This document shows positions 1 to 13,218 of a stretch of DNA of 64,000 nt, one piece after another (the first letter of the stretch is position 1; the number at the start of each line of letters is the position of its first letter). The stretch comes from Sipunculus nudus (Eukaryota > Annelida > Sipuncula > Golfingiida > Sipunculidae). The stretch is from contig CM049306.1 of assembly GCA_026874595.1 (NCBI GenBank), forward strand, positions 20,327,019 through 20,391,018. The letters run 5' to 3'. The notes under the pieces are model-generated. The model saw nothing but the letters and a program-made list of their open reading frames with translations. It was not told where the DNA came from and did no database searches. The translations under genes and the position numbers were made by a program.

Positions 1-1290
1 GACTTTACATTTTGGTAGGGTGAGACCTAAAGCTACCCAATAAAATCTATGATCAGATCTACATCTGGATCCAGCCAAATTCATCTCATTGAGATTGTTG
101 TACTATTTGTTTGTCAACATAATATTTTCACAGGTTAATCAGTCTGGTAAAGATTGAATTACTTTTTCCTTGGCCATTGGCTCACACTTTCATTTACTTT
201 CATTAACAGGCAGACTGGTACATTTTGTAGATCATGGTGACATAATAATTAGGGCACTGCATGAACTAGTGACCGCAAGATTTCAGTTTCATATCCGGTT
301 CTGATGGCCATCAGATCAGACTCCTAGCCAGATTACCGGCGAAGGTATGCCCTTCCTGAGTGTTTCCTGTTTTCCACACTGCACACAATCCGACTGAAAA
401 GAGTGTGACTCTGCTGGTTAGGGTCTGTGGGCAGCAAATTAGGCCACCCCCTATGCCCCTGGGCTTCTAAATACACCAGGGGCGTAGGTATAAATGTAGT
501 GAAGGGGGTAATGTAGTCAGTAAAAATATGTTGGATAAGAACTGTTTCAAGGCAAATTACATAAACGTGGGTGTTTTTGTGGTAAGGACTTCACACTGAA
601 TAAGTAATATTTTGTAAGCATACAAATATATGAAAGGTAAACAGTTAGTGTTTCCTTCAAATTAAACAAATTTTGATATTAAAGTTTGACAAATGAAACA
701 AGTAGTCTCGGCCATCCCACACTGTCTAAATTTGAGAGGTTAATTTTGAGTAGAAATGATCTCTGGTGGAAGGGTGTCTTCCTTCTGTTCATTTATTGTC
801 ATTAATTAGTATTAATTCTGCTGAAAGACATGGAATGTTTCATTCAGAAAAGAATTAAGTTGAAATATTAATCATAAGAAATTAGCATTCTAGCTGAGTT
901 ATCCAATTACTGTAACATCTCTGCAGTATAAAGAGTCCTGCAACTGTGGATGTATTTCAGTTTTGTCGTAAAAACGTATAAACAGTCTCGACAGTTACAA
1001 GACAGTTACAAGAGAATCATGCAAGGCACATGCCCAAGTGCCGGTGGCCTATTGATCCTGGCGTCAAGAAGCCCATCCTAAGTGAAATCTAATCAATGTC
1101 ACATGTCATATTGTCATGTGTCATGCCGGCTTGTTAAACCATGTTCTCATCTTCAGGAGACACATAAAAAAAAGAAAGTCAAGTACGGCGGGTTCAGTGG
1201 GCTGGTAATTTTCCAAAGATAACAAAGAAGGTTTAGGAAATAATGGTGGTCATGTGAAGAATTTGATGAGTGTGAAACAGGACACCATAG
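1..1290. other. no gene seen; one stem-loop
   Basis: No coding exon or RNA gene is recognisable here. A compact stem-loop is visible, with arms at 451-462 and 476-487 (CTATGCCCCTGG against CCAGGGGCGTAG, 11 of 12 paired) and a 13-nt loop. It sits in a slightly GC-richer patch (290-490) that could be an old repeat fragment. Confidence 0.4.
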
Positions 1291-1299
1291 GTCCAAAAA

Positions 1300-1950
1300 G
1301 TAGAATCTCCACAAATGGTGCATATCAATGGTCCAGAATGCTGAAAACCTTCACAGATGGTAAAATATTATGAATAAAAAATCTAAAAAACCTCCACAGA
1401 TGGTGGAAATTAATGGTAAAAAATGCTGAAAACCTCCACAGATAGTAGAAATTAATGGTAAAAAATGTTAATAACCTTCACAGATGGTAGAAATTAGTAG
1501 TCAAAATGCAAAAAACACCTAGACAGATGGTAGAAATTAGTAGTCAAAAATGCTAAAAACCTTGACAGATGGTAGAAATTAGTAGTAAAAAATGCTAAAA
1601 CCTCCACAAATGGTAAAAATTAGTCTTCAAAAATGCTCAAAACTCCACAAATGGTAGAAATCAGTCACCAAAAATGCTAAAAATCTTCACAAATGGTAGA
1701 AATGAATGGTCCAAAATGGGGAACACTTCCAGAAATGGTGGTAATTAATGGTTCAAAATGGGGAACACCTCCACATATGGTGGCAATTATTGGTCCAAAA
1801 TACTAGCAAGTTCCTCAGATGGTCAAAATGATCCAAAATGCTAAAGAAATTTACATAGAATGTGAAAGGTTCAAAATGCTGAAAAACCAGACACATTGTG
1901 AGAATGGTGAAAAAATTCTGAAAACCTTTCAAAAATAAAAGTTTTTCCAT
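1300..1950. repeat. degenerate ~42-bp minisatellite
   Basis: About 14-15 imperfect copies of a 41-44 bp unit follow one another. Each contains a 'cctccacaGATGGTagaaattaatggtc' type core (shown partly) followed by 'aaaatgctaaaa'. Copies differ by substitutions and small indels, so the array looks old. The open frames crossing it on the minus strand are by-products of the repeat and are not called as genes. Confidence 0.85.
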
Positions 1951-4900
1951 TATCCATAAGAGTTAGCAATGTGAGGGAGTTTACAGTGTAAAAATATAAA
2001 GCTCACATCTGAGACTGATATGTATTTGTTGGTATGGTGAATTGTCCAGTGTGCCAAGTTGTCCTTAGAGTGGAGTGTTTTGGTATACAAGGATCAGTAC
2101 AGCCATTTGATGACTAGGTTTCATGAGAGCACTGTAAGAGTCGATTGTACCTGATGGAACCCGATGGATGTAAAGTATTGTAAACCAATGACACATTTAT
2201 ATAGAACTGCTTAAATCAATTTCATGCCTATCTCAGAGTTGTGAATAAAGTCCTGGAGACCCGAAAGCTAGTAATGATAGCCCCTGGCAGAAAAACTAAC
2301 AAGCCCCATACTCTATCCTGCTCACGCAAAGTTGCCTTTTAACATTTTAAGCCATGGCTAACAAACTCTAGCTTGACCTATGAGTAGCCTATTTGGGAAC
2401 TCTTTATCACCAGTCTTTGATTGCATGCTTATTCACTGCATGTTTGCTCCAGGGCTCTTGAAAATACTGTAATGACAAATGGTCTCCATGCAATCCAAAT
2501 TGCAACATCTATTTCAATGGTCTTACTGACGAGGCAGGTAATCAGATGTTTTACTCCAGCAGAATGCTATACCCAATACTTCCGTTTAGTTTGACAAAAA
2601 CTTGTGACACACTGCAAAACTTGCTCAGGGTAGCATTCCCATGGCTTACGTTGATGCCATGAGTGAGGTTGAGACACTGAAATTGTATTTGCAAATCTGA
2701 TACAGATACATCACTGGGGACCAAGCGGTTGTAATTAAATGCCGCTCTAAGTATGAGTACCCAGCCATATATATACTGATATAGACTAAGTATTCCTGGT
2801 ATCATGTTCTCCATATAACAAACAATCATCAAGTGACAGTTTCCTAACAGTTATGTAAAATGATAGTATCCTCTGTAAAAATTACCTATCTTTCCTTAGG
2901 GAGCAATTAACATGTGAGGATTCAGGGAAATGGCTCCGGTTATCATTCTAATATGCTGCATCTTCCAGGTACCATTTCCACATATGAGCACAGCTAGTGT
3001 AAAATAAATCTTTTTCAAACTAGTTTACAGCTCAATCATTGTTCCTTACTCACCCATAAATAACACCCACACAACTCAAGTGGTACGGAAACAAAAGGGG
3101 TGACAATCCGTTTGCTGACATACAACTGGTGCATAATTTATTATATTAAAGTCCTGAATACTGATACCCTGGATCCCAGGACAGTTTTTTTATGCATTAA
3201 CTTACTGTTGTCACCTTCTTATGTCCTCTGAAATGCCACCCCTTGAAAAATTTAACTGCTACTCCTTAGCACACAGCTGTTTGATTCAAAATAATTCCTA
3301 CAAAAATTCAAGGTAAATTTTACATTTTGTAAGAAACTAAAAGTGAATGAAAAACTAACACATCATATTTCAAGCACATTTTATTCTGAACTTAACCCTT
3401 TTTTAAATTTTCATTGCTTGAATGAAAATCAGTTGTGCAGGCTGAACTGTTATTCTCAAGTTACTTTTTTACCAAAAAAATGTTTTACTTATGTGTCTTA
3501 AAATTTATCAATTTTAATTCAGACATTGCTTGTCAGATGGACTATTTTAAATTTAAGTTTGAATCTTTTCTAAAATATGTAAAATAAAAATTCATCCCCT
3601 GGCATATATACCCTCTTATAACAGCATATGCAAATCTAGTCAGTGTGCAGAACATTAATTTCAAGCTTTAGTAACTTTAAGTTAACTTTAAGTTTACTTC
3701 AAAATAAATTTGTAAAACATTTGCATATTTCACACATATCTAAATGAGGAAAAAATTCTATATTCTTGAAAGTTGACATAAAAATATATTTCTCACTGTC
3801 ACTATATTTAGGGTTCTAAGCTACATCTCTGTGATTGGCTATCAAGGTGTGATGGATTTCTTCTTGCGTTCAATATGAAGCATGCTGCTCTTGTCACGAC
3901 ATGCCATCAGGCACCGCCCTGATTCTTGACTTTCTGACAGCCCAAATTACCTAGCAAGCCTTTTTACCACTTGAAACTAACCCAGTGCAGTGAATTTATT
4001 GACCTCTAAATGTAGTTGCCAAGAGCCGTAAGAATTTCCAAATCTGGTGACGACAGGGGAACAAATCTCTATCAATTTATATGGTGTTAAGGAAACCATA
4101 ACCATCCCTTATTTGGTATGTTCAGAGAAATATAGGGATTTGCTGATATAATTAAGAGTGTGTTATGCAAACATATATTAATAGGAAACTTTAATTACCT
4201 TCAATACCAAAGAGTTGTCTTACCTTAAATTGTATTATGTTCATACATAACTAAGCGTATGTTTTTATAGATTCCTTCAATGCACTAAACATGGAAGTCT
4301 CCCTGATTTAGTGAAAGACTACCAATGCAAAAAAGAAATTGGTTATTTCTTTTGTTTTTAGTCAATTTCATTTACTTACACATAACAAGCTGCATAGATG
4401 AATTCATAATAAGTATGAAAATGAATAATTCAAATCATAGTGCTAATGGGCATATAAGTTTCAGAACATCAACAGTTTGTGGTGTGCACATACTAGTTAC
4501 ATAGCAGATCTACTTCAACATGGTTTCCAAATGATTACATGATAGGTATTATCACCATATGGTAATTCTTAACCTATTATATTGTGTTTCAGATAGTTTA
4601 TAGATATATTATATGAAATGAAATCTTAAAAACCCATATACACAACCCTGCTCAAAATCTACCAATAATTAATGTGGAATCTTAGGTCAGTCATTCATGT
4701 ATGAAGTTTGCTGCCTTGAATCCAATTAGGTAACCTCTGATGGTTTGTTAATGAGAAATGGGTTCTGTTTCAAGACAGCCTGATTGGTATGTTGGCAGGT
4801 TAACAATAATTATTTGGCATATCTCAAATTTGATTGTATATTTATTATGTAATAAGTCTTAATTCAGCCTCATGGTATAAACTGTTGTTGAGACTTGGAA

Positions 4901-5180
4901 AGTACTTAAAGAAGGAACCAGCCTGAAGCCAGCAGTTAATTTTTTGACATGAAGATTAGAGGAACTCAGATACATCAACACCTCAGCTTTCATGGCCAGT
5001 TGTACAGAGTCTATATTGATCCAGTACCACTAGTTGTAATAATTATGTAACATAGAATCTTCCCTTAATAAATCATCAGTATATTCAACATCACTTGTAT
5101 CTCAACTCTTCATCAACAGACCATTATGTACCAAATCATCCAAGTGATCGTATTTCTTCCCGACAGTTAAAAACTACCAG
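1951..5180. other. gene-less AT-rich DNA
   Basis: No conserved protein segment, tRNA or clear transposon end was seen on either strand. Open frames are short and start and stop as expected for AT-rich non-coding DNA. Confidence 0.5.
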
Positions 5181-5352
5181 TACAGTGAAACTCTGCCTGA
5201 ATGCAACCACCCCAAAATAGCGACCACTTTTCTTGGTCCCAAATTAAATATATGATCCAGGTAACTCAGAATTTCACAAATACGATCATCCCCAAAATTA
5301 CAACTCCTTTGGGCAGTCATCAAGGGGGTTGTTATTTTGGGGTTCCACTGTA
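5181..5352. mobile_element. mariner-like MITE, copy 1
   Basis: A 172-bp element is bounded by terminal inverted repeats. The left end reads TACAGTGAAACTCTG and the reverse complement of the right end reads TACAGTGGAACCCC. Both ends carry TA, the usual Tc1/mariner target. The subterminal sequence also mirrors ('accaccccaaaatagcgacc' against 'caaccccaaaataacaac'-like on the other strand). It has no coding capacity. Related copies lie at 8822-9003 and 12493-12666. The Tc1/mariner or pogo-like assignment rests on the TACAGT ends and the TA target only. Confidence 0.75.
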
Positions 5353-5617
5353 TGTAGCATATCACATGTAATTAATATAGGTTAAATAAGTTTGACCCCA
5401 CCAAAATTAATGCATTTTTATTGATAAAGAAAGTATATTTGAATAAGTCAGTTATCAGACAGACCACTGGATATATAAAGCAGTTCGTAATCAGTAATTA
5501 AGCCACAATGCCACACAGTTAATCAGAAAAAAAAAATCCCTGGATGATCACAATAGCATGGAGAAACATGAGTGCACTTATTGTACTGCACCATTTTTTT
5601 TTTTTTAATTATTTCAG

Positions 5618-6066
5618 CTCAAAACATAATCTTTACTAATGGTGAGGGTGTAGGCAGATTGACATATCTTGGGGCTGAATGGGATCTCTTAAAGAAGCCA
5701 TTCTAAAGTTAGACCAAGGACAGAGCAGTTATTATCATACCAGCTTCAGCAATAGTTTTCAAGCCCCACAGCATGGTGAAGAATCCAAACTCCTGTTAAT
5801 TATTTCCTGGTTGTCAGTCCACCCAGAGAGTGCTCGCTGCAGTCTCACTCACCCTGCTGCAGCGGCTGAGTCGCTGATTTCCTCCTGTGCTGTCTGCAGA
5901 CTTGTTTTAATTAGTCCTCCAATCAGATGGCTCACTTCACCGCTGCTCACCAGAACAGAAGATTTACTGATAACTATCAGACTAGGACATGGGATTATCA
6001 TTTACTGTTGTCTTAAAATCTGCCAAGTGGATTCAACTGCTGATGCTGACTCTTGTTTTACTCAAG
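5618..6066 (+). other. candidate exon or conserved non-coding block
   Basis: A GC-richer block is flanked by splice-like signals: a long T tract ending in TTTCAG at 5617, and AAG|GTATGT at 6066/6067. An ATG at 5679 opens 128 codons to that donor, with an in-frame TGA just before it (5676-5678). The predicted residues are not recognisable and look low in conservation. It could be a first coding exon, a lncRNA exon, or a conserved enhancer (it contains TTTTAATTAG, a homeodomain-type core). None of these is established. Confidence 0.25.
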
Positions 6067-8054
6067 GTATGTGATTCCTTTCCTTTAAGGGTTATACTGA
6101 AATAAAGCTACACAACAGTATAAATCAGTTTTTCTTTTAATGCATAGAAATGTTATACTAAACATGTATGATAATAACTCTTCAGTGACAAGGGACTATT
6201 CATCTTTACATGCCTAAGATATAATTTGCTGATATCATTTATAGTTTTACAGACTGACTATTTATGACTAGCATTAGGTTTGAACAAATGAAGAATTATT
6301 AGGTTTTCAATTCATTAATCTTGATTTATTAAACAAATTATTAATTTTTTACTGGAAGTTGGATTGATTGCTGAACCTGTAATCAATTATAATCAACTTA
6401 ATATGGACCAGTGGCCAGTTCTGAAAATATATGGCCTCATCAATTGTTTGTGGATGCAGCAAGCACAGAATATATTCCAAAATTAATGGATTTAGAATTA
6501 TTGTCTTTTTTTTAATTTTGTATCTTTTGTGGCTTCTTGTTTTCAACAAATTTACACAAATAAGTACAAATCTGAGTTACCGACAATCTACCTATTATAA
6601 TGACTCACAATGAAGATTTCTTCCTTATGATTCTTTATGATTTTTTAATTATAATTCAAATCCAAATTGAATAAACTTCCTAATAAATTCCAATTTTTAT
6701 GAAATATCCATTCCAATTCAGTCAAATTTACTGAAGAAAAAACATCAATTGGAATTCATTTCACATCATTTTTATTCAACTGAAATCCTACTCACAAATA
6801 ATAAAAGTAGGAAATTAGTTCTGATAAAAATATAGTTAGAGAGATCAATGAGTATTTAAACTAACTGGTGCTCATTTTGTGCACCCCTAGTGACACCCAT
6901 GTTAGTGGCATGTGTGTGTGACTGTAGCTGATCTGCAAAGTAATCTACTTCAAGACAAGAGTGATTGACTTCCAATGAGCAATACCGAGGAAAACATGAG
7001 AGCTAAACCATGTGTTAATCATTGTAGCTTAATTCATCTTAACCTGAGTTCAGCCCTTAATTATATCATGTCTATTTATGTAAATTAAATTCAGTTTCAA
7101 TTTATGCCTCAATTCAGAATTGACTTTTTTAAGCACCATTTGAATTTTTAAACACCGTATTTGAATTAATCACAAATAACAGCTAGGTGTTCATTCATAT
7201 GCGTACCTTGATGACTGGACTAGAATGGTACCAAGGAATTCTACCAGACAGTTTTTAATGCCATATAGTGTCTGTACTATTAAGTGATTAATGTGGCTAA
7301 TCCTCTTAATTTTTCTGCTGAATGTGCTGCTAAGTTGGCCATCATTACTTCTGTTTATGTGTTATATGCAATCAGTCCATTAAAAGTATCATGAATGATC
7401 GGCAATATTCATAACTTACAACTTTTATATATTAAGGCAAGGATTGACTGGGCCAGAGCAGATATCAAAACCATAAACTTACAGTCCCCAATGCTTTATG
7501 AGCAGTACCTTGGCGTAACAGATGTTTATGGAAGATGGGGTAACAAGTTCATTATTCTATAACTATAAACATTCAGTTCTGTCAAACACACACCTGATGC
7601 TAATCGTAACCACTGAACAAGGTCGATTATCAGCTCAGCTGTATAAAACAGTTAACCCAAGATATACCCGAGTTGGGAATCCCGCTTAGTTTATCAACTG
7701 GACCAAGATTGAGTTAGTATGTCTGTCTTATGTACAAGTTACATGAGAAGAGTACTCCAACAGTACAACTCTTACAATGCTACTATTTAATATCAAATGG
7801 CACTTAAGTTAAATGTTATGTAAAAAAGTGGACCTTGAAGTGACTACCAGCAAAAAATATGTCCCAAAACAACACAAGATCAGATTTCAAATTTTTTTTT
7901 TTTTTTTTTGGGGGGGGGAGCTTATGAGCCCATCAATCTCTTGTTCAATTTGTTTCAACTGATATTTAATAACTGTTATTACTAGCCTCATTCAATCAGC
8001 TGTGTTGAGAATGTGCATGTGGGGAAAACCAAGCCAACAGCTGTAGGTCATGAC
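6067..8054. other. no gene seen
   Basis: AT-rich DNA without recognisable exons. A homopolymer junction of 18 T followed by 9 G lies at 7892-7918. Confidence 0.45.
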
Positions 8055-8222
8055 CAGTGTTGTAGGACTCGAGTGACGACTTGGACTCGGGTGCACTTTT
8101 CAAGGAATTGGACTCCTACGTAGACTTGAGGGTGCTGGACTCGGACTTGTACTCAGACTTGGAGGTAAGGACTCAAGAAATCAGACCGAGTCTATCTCAA
8201 GTCCAGTAGAAAAGAACACTCT
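8055..8222. mobile_element. hAT-like MITE fragment
   Basis: It begins with CAGTGTTGTAGGACTCGAG and contains repeated 'gactcgg/gacttgg' motifs, a composition typical of small non-autonomous hAT-type elements with CAGTGTTG ends. The right end (near 8213-8222, 'aacactctg') is eroded and no clear 8-bp target duplication remains, so the boundary is approximate. Confidence 0.5.
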
Positions 8223-8368
8223 GTGGCAGTATATGTTTGTTTCTGGTATAATTGTTATCACTGCTGCCTAGAGACTTCAGGTGAGCTTTCACACATAAGT
8301 GTGTGCCATAGATGTATGCTCATATTAATTAATGGCTTTAATGCACAGGGATTTCACATATATCACTA

Positions 8369-8390
8369 CCCCCCCCCCCCCCCCCCCCCC
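8369..8390. repeat. poly(C) tract, 22 C
   Basis: An uninterrupted run of 22 C. A similar run of 17 C lies at 9163-9179. Runs of 9-22 G or C recur through the window (7910-7918, 17468-17481, 31168-31188, 32506-32527, 58653-58666). Confidence 0.95.
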
Positions 8391-8821
8391 AAGGAATGCA
8401 TACCCCAAGCTCCTAAGTACATAAACCAGAAAATCAGAAAAACTGGGCCTGAAGAAATACAATCTTAGCAATGGCAGGAACAGCGTGCTCTACTGAGCTG
8501 GCTAGTGTGGTTAACAGGTATACAGACAGTACAATGGAATAACCCATCAAATTGTTGATCTACTTTACCTCGATGTTAACCATTACACAGAACAGCAAAC
8601 ATTGCACCAGTCATCAGTAAGCTAAACATCTTGAGGCCCTCTGGCCTTTTGAGCTGACTGTTGGGCTCCTGGCCATTCCTGTGGCCAGCCGGGTAGCTGC
8701 TACACCTGGTCTGTAAAACCACTGGAGTGTTTCAGTGTTAGAAGTACAGTCATGCCCCTGGCATCCAGCTCCGTGTTTTGCTTTCTTACAGGTAGGACAG
8801 CCAATGGTCTCTGAGCAGCTT

Positions 8822-9003
8822 TACAGTGGTACCTGTGTTATAGGACCAGCTGTGGGACTCACCAAAACTAGTCTTAATTCACAGGTGGTCTTATAAGGCA
8901 GGTCAGTTATAACCAATGTGGATGATTTCTGTTCACTCAAGGGTGGTCTTAACAGACAGGTGGTCTTATTAGAGGGGTGGTCTTTAAGAAAGATTCCACT
9001 GTA
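8822..9003. mobile_element. mariner-like MITE, copy 2
   Basis: A 182-bp element with ends TACAGTGGTACC (left) and the complement of GATTCCACTGTA (right), flanked by TA. The interior repeats a 'ggtggtctta' motif. Same end family as 5181-5352. No open frame of note. Confidence 0.75.
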
Positions 9004-9162
9004 TTACAAAACTTTTGTGTTATAATATATTACAATATATGTAAGATAAAGTATGCAGCTACCAAATTTGCCTTGTACTTGATGAATATCTTCATGCTTA
9101 AACCTGAATTATAGGACTTATTTTTACAGTCCTGGTAGTAGTAGTAAGATGTATACCACAGT

Positions 9163-9179
9163 CCCCCCCCCCCCCCCCC
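9163..9179. repeat. poly(C) tract, 17 C
   Basis: A homopolymer run followed shortly by a T run (9196 onward). Confidence 0.95.
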
Positions 9180-9604
9180 ATCCATTTCAACCTGTTTTTT
9201 TTTTTTTTGAGAGGCAAGCCAAGGAGAGATTGAGTTACTTGATTTATTTTTTTCTGTAAATCAGAAACAAGCCAACAAATATAAACAAAATAAATGAGGA
9301 AAAAGATGGACAGGTGTTGTGGATGGACTATATATGGATTTATAATAAAACAGTGCTGAGCACATGTGGTTATCTGAGACTAAGTATGTTCCCTAACACT
9401 AAGTAACACTGAGCAGCATTCAAAGGAATTTGTTAAAGTGCACCAAAGAGAGAAAGGGATAGACAATGTAAAAAGGATTGATAGACAAGAGAACTTCCTG
9501 TTTGTATACCTCCCTATCTTTGTTGCATCCTGAACAGAAATCAGAGCATTCATAACTCTAACAAGAGCACCACAAGAGTCATAATACACACATTGTAAGT
9601 CATG

Positions 9605-9751
9605 TGACCTCTGACCTTATGACACATGTGCAAATTAAACTGCTGAGACTCAAACACAGGTGAGCTAATTTATTGATGACATTCTTAGGAGTATCATCAC
9701 AATTCATCAATAGTTATCATGGTGACACCCAAGTCTGCTGACCTCTGACCT
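9605..9751. promoter_or_regulatory. two DR1-type hexamer repeats
   Basis: TGACCTCTGACCT occurs at 9605-9617 and again at 9739-9751. Its complement, AGGTCAGAGGTCA, is a direct repeat of AGGTCA spaced by one base. This is the known DNA target form of RXR, HNF4 and COUP-TF type nuclear receptors. The surrounding sequence resembles a decayed copy of the module family at 30670-31130 ('tcatggtgacac...'), so the sites are probably transposon-derived. Whether they bind anything is unknown. Confidence 0.35.
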
Positions 9752-12492
9752 GATAAAATTTCTGTAGGTCTGGCTAGGAACTGAATTGAAATACTTCAAA
9801 AGTTATTTTTTTTTTGCATTTAAAATCATGCATTTAAAATCCATTAAATTTCTGGTAAATTTTCACATCATCACCAAAGGATGACCAGAAAGACACTGAC
9901 CAGATAGTTATAATTTTAACTGTCCATAAGATGAGCTGTGTCTAAATGACTGAGTTGTGAGTTTAATCAGCATAAAATGTTTTAGTTTTACCATCAATTT
10001 AAAGAGAACCTATAATCACTAGAATAGTTTAATTCCATAACTGATTTTACAGAGGGATCAGCTGGTAAATTAACTATCCCCTTGAGGTATTTCTTGACAA
10101 CTGAAGCATCTGAATAAAAACAGAAATATTTAAATCAGCTGAGCTTAACTGGTGTACTGACTGGTCCCCCAGAAAACTAAGATAACAGCTGGTCCCTGAG
10201 AAATTTAAGTAGAGCTGATCCTGGAGAAAACACTTTATAACACCTGGACTATTTATGGCTAGGTGTTTATTTGAGATGATTATGTAGTCAAAAAGCCTTA
10301 TTCTCAACAAGTCATTTAGATGTTATTTTAAGGAAACTCAGTTCATTTAAATCCCACAAAGTAAAGAACAAATGGATTTAACACTTATTTAACTGTTCAA
10401 TATAGGCCTATTTGGGACCAAAATTGGTCCTATAAATGAACAAATTGTAATGTACCAGTAGATAAATTGTGTAAACTGGAAACTATGAGCACTGCAAGAA
10501 CTGTTTATTTGCTTTTTTATAGCCAAATCAATATCACCCAAGCAAGGTTATTTTAGATTAAGTTGCATTTTATTAGCTATAATGATTTATTAAACACATT
10601 TCCAGTATGTTAGGTATGTTTAAGTAAAACCATGATAAAACTGACCCAAGTAAGTAAAATCTGTTACACAGTTTGCTACCAATCAACATTAAATGAAGAA
10701 ATAATAAATTCTTGCATGAGGAAAAACAAACTACCACTCATCTGTCAATTTTTCAAAAGAAATATAAAATCCTTCCAAGATATTAGTATCTGACTGTTGT
10801 GCTTCTATGAGTCATTTTTTGTGGTAATATAAAACTGTTCCAGGAAAACATATCAAATTGTGCAACCACTCATTATAATTCAGAACATAAAACTTGTGCA
10901 CCAAAAAAAACTTGTATATTACATTCTCCATTAGCATCAATCAGGAAAATTGAAATCATGATTTAAATTACCATGTAACTTTTTAAAATCTGAAGCCTAT
11001 ACATGTATTGCAATCTGAGACACCTGTAACATTTATTAAGTGAAAAAAAGCTGAATAAACAAGAAATATAAATATGAGGCTAAATGTAACATCATTAAAT
11101 TTTAGCTGATGTTTCACAAATGATCTTGATACTTGGCCATGTTATTTGCACCATAACAGTAGTGAAGAAATTAACTAAAATGTTTTGGTTTCTAACTGTC
11201 AAGTCAGTTTGGGTTTGGAAATTTGACCTGGTCTTGGTCTCTTTAATTAAGGTCCTGATATTTGTCTTGAAGCAAATTAATTATTTTTAACACAATTAGG
11301 CCCCTTTTTCTGGACACAGCAGAAACTTTGGATTCACATGACCCAAGCCAGCTGAACTATTAAACAATTGGCTTCAATGAAAAAGGTTATATTCTATACT
11401 CTTTCTTAATTTGTTTCTCTGTTGGTCTGTATCTAATATAACACCAAATGCTTATTGAAAGGCTATTGGTATTTTGTGGAACTTCGCCTATGGAATTAGG
11501 AGGCAGGAGGTTAAAGTATTAGAAATGTGGTGTTGAGATCTCACACTTTAATATGGTCCCTGGTCTTGGAACCCATGGTCTTGGCCCAAAATCTGAATTG
11601 GTCTTATTCTCACTCTTGCTCTCACAGATCATCTGGTCTTAACTACATTACAAATTATTACACATATACTTAAATAAGTATCCAAAGGGGTTATAACAGC
11701 ATAGTGGGTATGTTACTAAAAAAATGTAAAAATAATGGGCAATATACTGAATGATGAAAATGGAGTAATTCTTTAAAATGTAAAACCTGAAGTACTGTAA
11801 TGTCATATGCATAGATTTGGAGCTCAGCTTTTAAAACATGAAACCATTATGAGAATTTTAGGATACAATCAGTAGTCCACCTTGGTGAGATTGTTTGTGG
11901 AATCCCTGTACACCTGATGTCAAATGAACCATTTATTGTAATCTATGAGCAGATGACCACATATATTTCTTGGATTTCAGAAAAAATTGAAATATACAGT
12001 GATGATAAAACCTGGTTTTTGAGCAATTTCTTAGGTTGTACAAAAATAATAAGTTCAGAAAAATACTGCTGTTCTGTCCAATCCAGTGTGGGCTGCATTT
12101 TTGTTGCAGCTTGTAAGAGCAAGTGTTAGTCAATCAGTGTCTATCTCCACAATAGTTTAATAGCTAGCAGCTCAAAGAGCAAGAACATGTATAATTGGCA
12201 AGCTAATATGGGGCATTGGTACATAAATAAAATGTGGACAACCCTCATGGGTCCTTTAAAAAGTTATAAATGGCATACCTGTGCGTCATCAACACAGGCA
12301 GTTTAGAGCCATCATTATGTTTACTGAGGACTAGATTTGGCACAGCACTGTCACGCTGAGTTATGTCAGTTTGGAGACTGTAGAGATTTACTTTTTCATT
12401 TCACTTATGACACTCAATTCTATCCTGGTGTAATGCCCCAAAAGACAGAAAATGTGAACCACGAAAGAGTAAACAGAGAAATATAAAGTAAA
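9752..12492. other. no gene seen
   Basis: AT-rich DNA. At about 10143-10250 a short degenerate tandem motif ('gctggtccctgagaaa' type, about four copies) is visible. No exon or RNA gene was recognised. Confidence 0.45.
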
Positions 12493-12666
12493 AACTAAAT
12501 TAACAACCACCTTGGTTTAGCAACCATTCAAAATAACGAACACTTATTCACAGTCCCAATTTTTTTTTACTCCTTATATATCAGACCTCACTGAGATAAC
12601 CATCTCAAAAATGCGACTACTTTATTGAGGTTCAACTGGTGGTCACAATTGCAAGGAGTCACTGTA
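12493..12666. mobile_element. mariner-like MITE, decayed copy 3
   Basis: The right end (ACTGTA at 12661-12666) and the internal motifs 'aacaaccacc', 'aaaataacgaac' and 'aaaaatgcgact' match the element at 5181-5352. The left inverted repeat is eroded, so the start is approximate. Confidence 0.55.
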
Positions 12667-12893
12667 CATAGAAAATAAAAAATGTTAATTCTTTTTAAAA
12701 GGTATAGGTAAATGACTTTTATGAGGTATTATCTATAGAAAAAGGATGAAATTTGGGAAATATGATAAATTATTAATGTGCCTTCTGTGGTTACGGAAGT
12801 TTTAAATAGACATGAAATGGTTACCAACAATCCAGAAATCATAACCTGTTGTTTAGACTTAAGGCAAATTTCTGAGACAGAGCTAAGAGAGAG

Positions 12894-13218
12894 CTTTAAT
12901 TTCCACAACCACTTGGCATTTTCTATGAGCTTTCGAGGGCAACAGTTTGATACTAAGATAATTTGATTTCCTACCTTGTCTTCATTATGCGTGGGAGTCT
13001 CTAATAAGTACTAATGTCAGCAGATATATATATATATATATAAATGTATGAAATGATCTCACTGTTCTGAGAACCCTCTTTTAGAAAAAGTTTAATTTCC
13101 ACAACCACTTGGCATTTCCTATGAGGTTTCCTGGGCAACAGTTTGATACTAAGATAATCTAATTTCCTACCTTGTCTTCATTATGCATGGGAGTGTCTAA
13201 TAAGTACTAATGTCAGCT
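12894..13218. repeat. 196-bp tandem duplication
   Basis: About 130 bp starting at 12894 ('tttaatttccacaaccactt') recurs at 13090 with few differences, giving a 196-bp period. The copies are separated by a (TA)n run at 13024-13042. The second copy ends near 13218. The high identity suggests a relatively recent duplication. No coding content. Confidence 0.85.

Noticed and set aside
240-440. Possible tRNA-derived SINE
   Set aside because: Composition is distinct, but I could not identify a convincing A box/B box pair or a poly(A)/simple-repeat tail.
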